From contig JAEZAU010000069.1 in assembly GCA_023430325.1 (NCBI GenBank), positions 1-23,724 on the forward strand: a DNA stretch of 23,724 nucleotides, in the 5' to 3' direction. Both the position numbers and the translations under genes were made by a program. The notes under the pieces are model-generated. The model worked only from the letters and a program-made list of their open reading frames with translations, was not told the origin of the DNA and did no database searches. The DNA comes from Bacteroidota bacterium (GTDB lineage: Bacteria; Bacteroidota; Bacteroidia; Flavobacteriales_F; PHOS-HE28). Below, in pieces: positions 23,213-23,724 of the stretch; positions within the stretch are counted from its first letter, which is position 1, and the number at the start of each line of letters is the position of its first letter.

Positions 23213-23576
23213 AACCGATATAGTGCCAATTCCTCCTTGAGCCGATCGAAACCTTTGTCGGCGGTCACGAGAGGAAGATTCATATGGATCGCAGTGGCTG
23301 CAATGAGGGCGTCGGGGAGTTTGATCGTATGTCGTTTTCGCAGCATGATGACAAGTTCCTTCACATGCTGGTTGATGTCAATGATCGTGACATCTGAGAG
23401 CAAACGTTCCACTTTTTTCAATTGATCAGCGGTGGCCTTTTTACTTCCGAGCAACTCCAGTTCAGAGACGAAGGAGATGAACACCTCCATTCCATCAAGA
23501 AGTGAGATCGCCTTGGATCGCCTTCGAGAAAGTATATCAAGGCGTTGGTGTCCGCTACAAGCCGATCACCACTCAT
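23209..23576 (-). pseudogene. PIN-domain (VapC-like) toxin, frameshifted
   Basis: The gene starts at the ATG at 23576 (MSGDRLVADTNALIYFLEGD, with the first PIN aspartate D9) and then loses frame. The other frame (open from an internal ATG at 23490) holds the rest: SFVSELELLGSKK, then KLPDALIAATAIHMNLPLVT with the PIN D, and TADKGFDRL. One extra base near GATCCAAGG (about 23515) would join GDP to KAISLLDGMEVFISF and give ~122 residues, the normal VapC size. PIN toxins are Mg-dependent RNases that cut tRNA or rRNA. As written the active site is split between frames, so the product would be inactive, unless the indel is a sequencing error. It overlaps the antitoxin-like gene by 11 bases. Confidence 0.75.
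23511..23520 (-). other. Frameshift site in the PIN toxin gene
   Basis: On the minus strand CGATCCAAGGCGATC reads D-P-R-R in the 5' frame, but K-A-I-S after the shift. A single missing base before AAGGCG accounts for both halves of the PIN domain. Confidence 0.65.
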
Positions 23577-23724
23577 CCCTCATCTGTCGAACTTCCTCCA
23601 AAGCCCATTCTGACATCCCTGGGATCGACCCGGCATGCTTTTTCGCATCCAGGATCTTCCGTGGTTTGCGCTTCGGTGTGGATCGTTTTACCTGACGCTG
23701 CTTGGGCTTTGTCACCTTGGCCAT
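23566..23724 (-). CDS. Short antitoxin-like protein upstream of the PIN toxin
   Basis: A 52-residue frame from an ATG that is the very last codon of the window (23724-23722), so an earlier start cannot be excluded. The N-terminal half is strongly basic (MAKVTKPKQRQVKRSTPKRK, then KPRKILDAKKHAGSIPGMSE). The C-terminal half is an acidic helix ending EEVRQMRDEW. The 'AGSIPGMSE..L..VR.MRDEW' tail resembles the toxin-neutralising ends of small antitoxins paired with PIN toxins. Its stop overlaps the toxin start (GATGAGTGGTGA), as in coupled toxin-antitoxin operons. No ribbon-helix-helix or AbrB fold is obvious. The assignment rests on context. Confidence 0.6.
   Translation of the reverse strand: MAKVTKPKQRQVKRSTPKRKPRKILDAKKHAGSIPGMSEWALEEVRQMRDEW

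Overview
The window is from a Bacteroidota chromosome, most likely a Flavobacteriales-like lineage with moderate GC. The evidence is two genes with type A C-terminal sorting domains of the type IX secretion system (T9SS), a SprB-type repeat, a SusC/Oar-like TonB-dependent receptor with an N-terminal carboxypeptidase-regulatory-like domain, a purH-mreBCD-mrdA-rodA cluster in the order seen in this phylum, and a Bacteroidota-type promoter (TTG, 21 bases, TAnnTTTG). Nearly everything lies on the minus strand. The plus-strand exceptions are an E2 remnant near the left edge and a yqaA-like gene.

Layout. 1-422 is a junction. The first 51 codons of an AAA ATPase (minus strand) run out of the left edge, with an array of short palindromes upstream of its start. 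Next to it lies only the last ~55 codons of a pyruvate dehydrogenase E2 gene. 432-5897 is a minus-strand series of exported proteins: a beta-helix/SprB/T9SS protein split by two frameshifts, a T9SS protein of propeller type, and a small exported protein. 5898-6286 is a gene-free spacer with repeat-like and palindromic DNA. 6287-13513 is the rod-shape operon, transcribed purH, mreB, mreC, mreD, mrdA (PBP2), rodA, with ATGA overlaps at its last three junctions. 13636-14841 holds a divergent pair, an outer-membrane barrel protein and a YqaA-like membrane protein. 14842-17778 is a secreted M12-type metalloprotease with a dockerin-like C-terminal repeat. 17951-22330 holds a beta-helix-like lipoprotein and a TonB-dependent receptor. 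22418-23724 is a LOG-family nucleotide hydrolase gene whose TTG start overlaps the stop of a frameshifted PIN-domain toxin gene, itself preceded by a short antitoxin-like gene that begins at the last base of the window.

How the genes work together. The mre operon encodes the elongasome: MreB filaments, the MreC/MreD bridge, the PBP2 transpeptidase and the RodA glycosyltransferase. It is co-transcribed with the purine-synthesis enzyme PurH. The large exported proteins are surface or secreted factors, two of them T9SS cargo. The receptor and the lipoprotein may form an outer-membrane uptake pair of unknown substrate.

Most unusual: (i) the alternating TACC/GGTA dyads around the promoter of the AAA ATPase at the E2 breakpoint; (ii) three single-base frameshifts, all in accessory genes while the ~16 kb of core and large genes between are intact; (iii) the LOG gene translationally coupled to a toxin; (iv) strong over-representation of the palindrome CGATCG. 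No CRISPR array, tRNA, rRNA, phage or transposase gene was seen.
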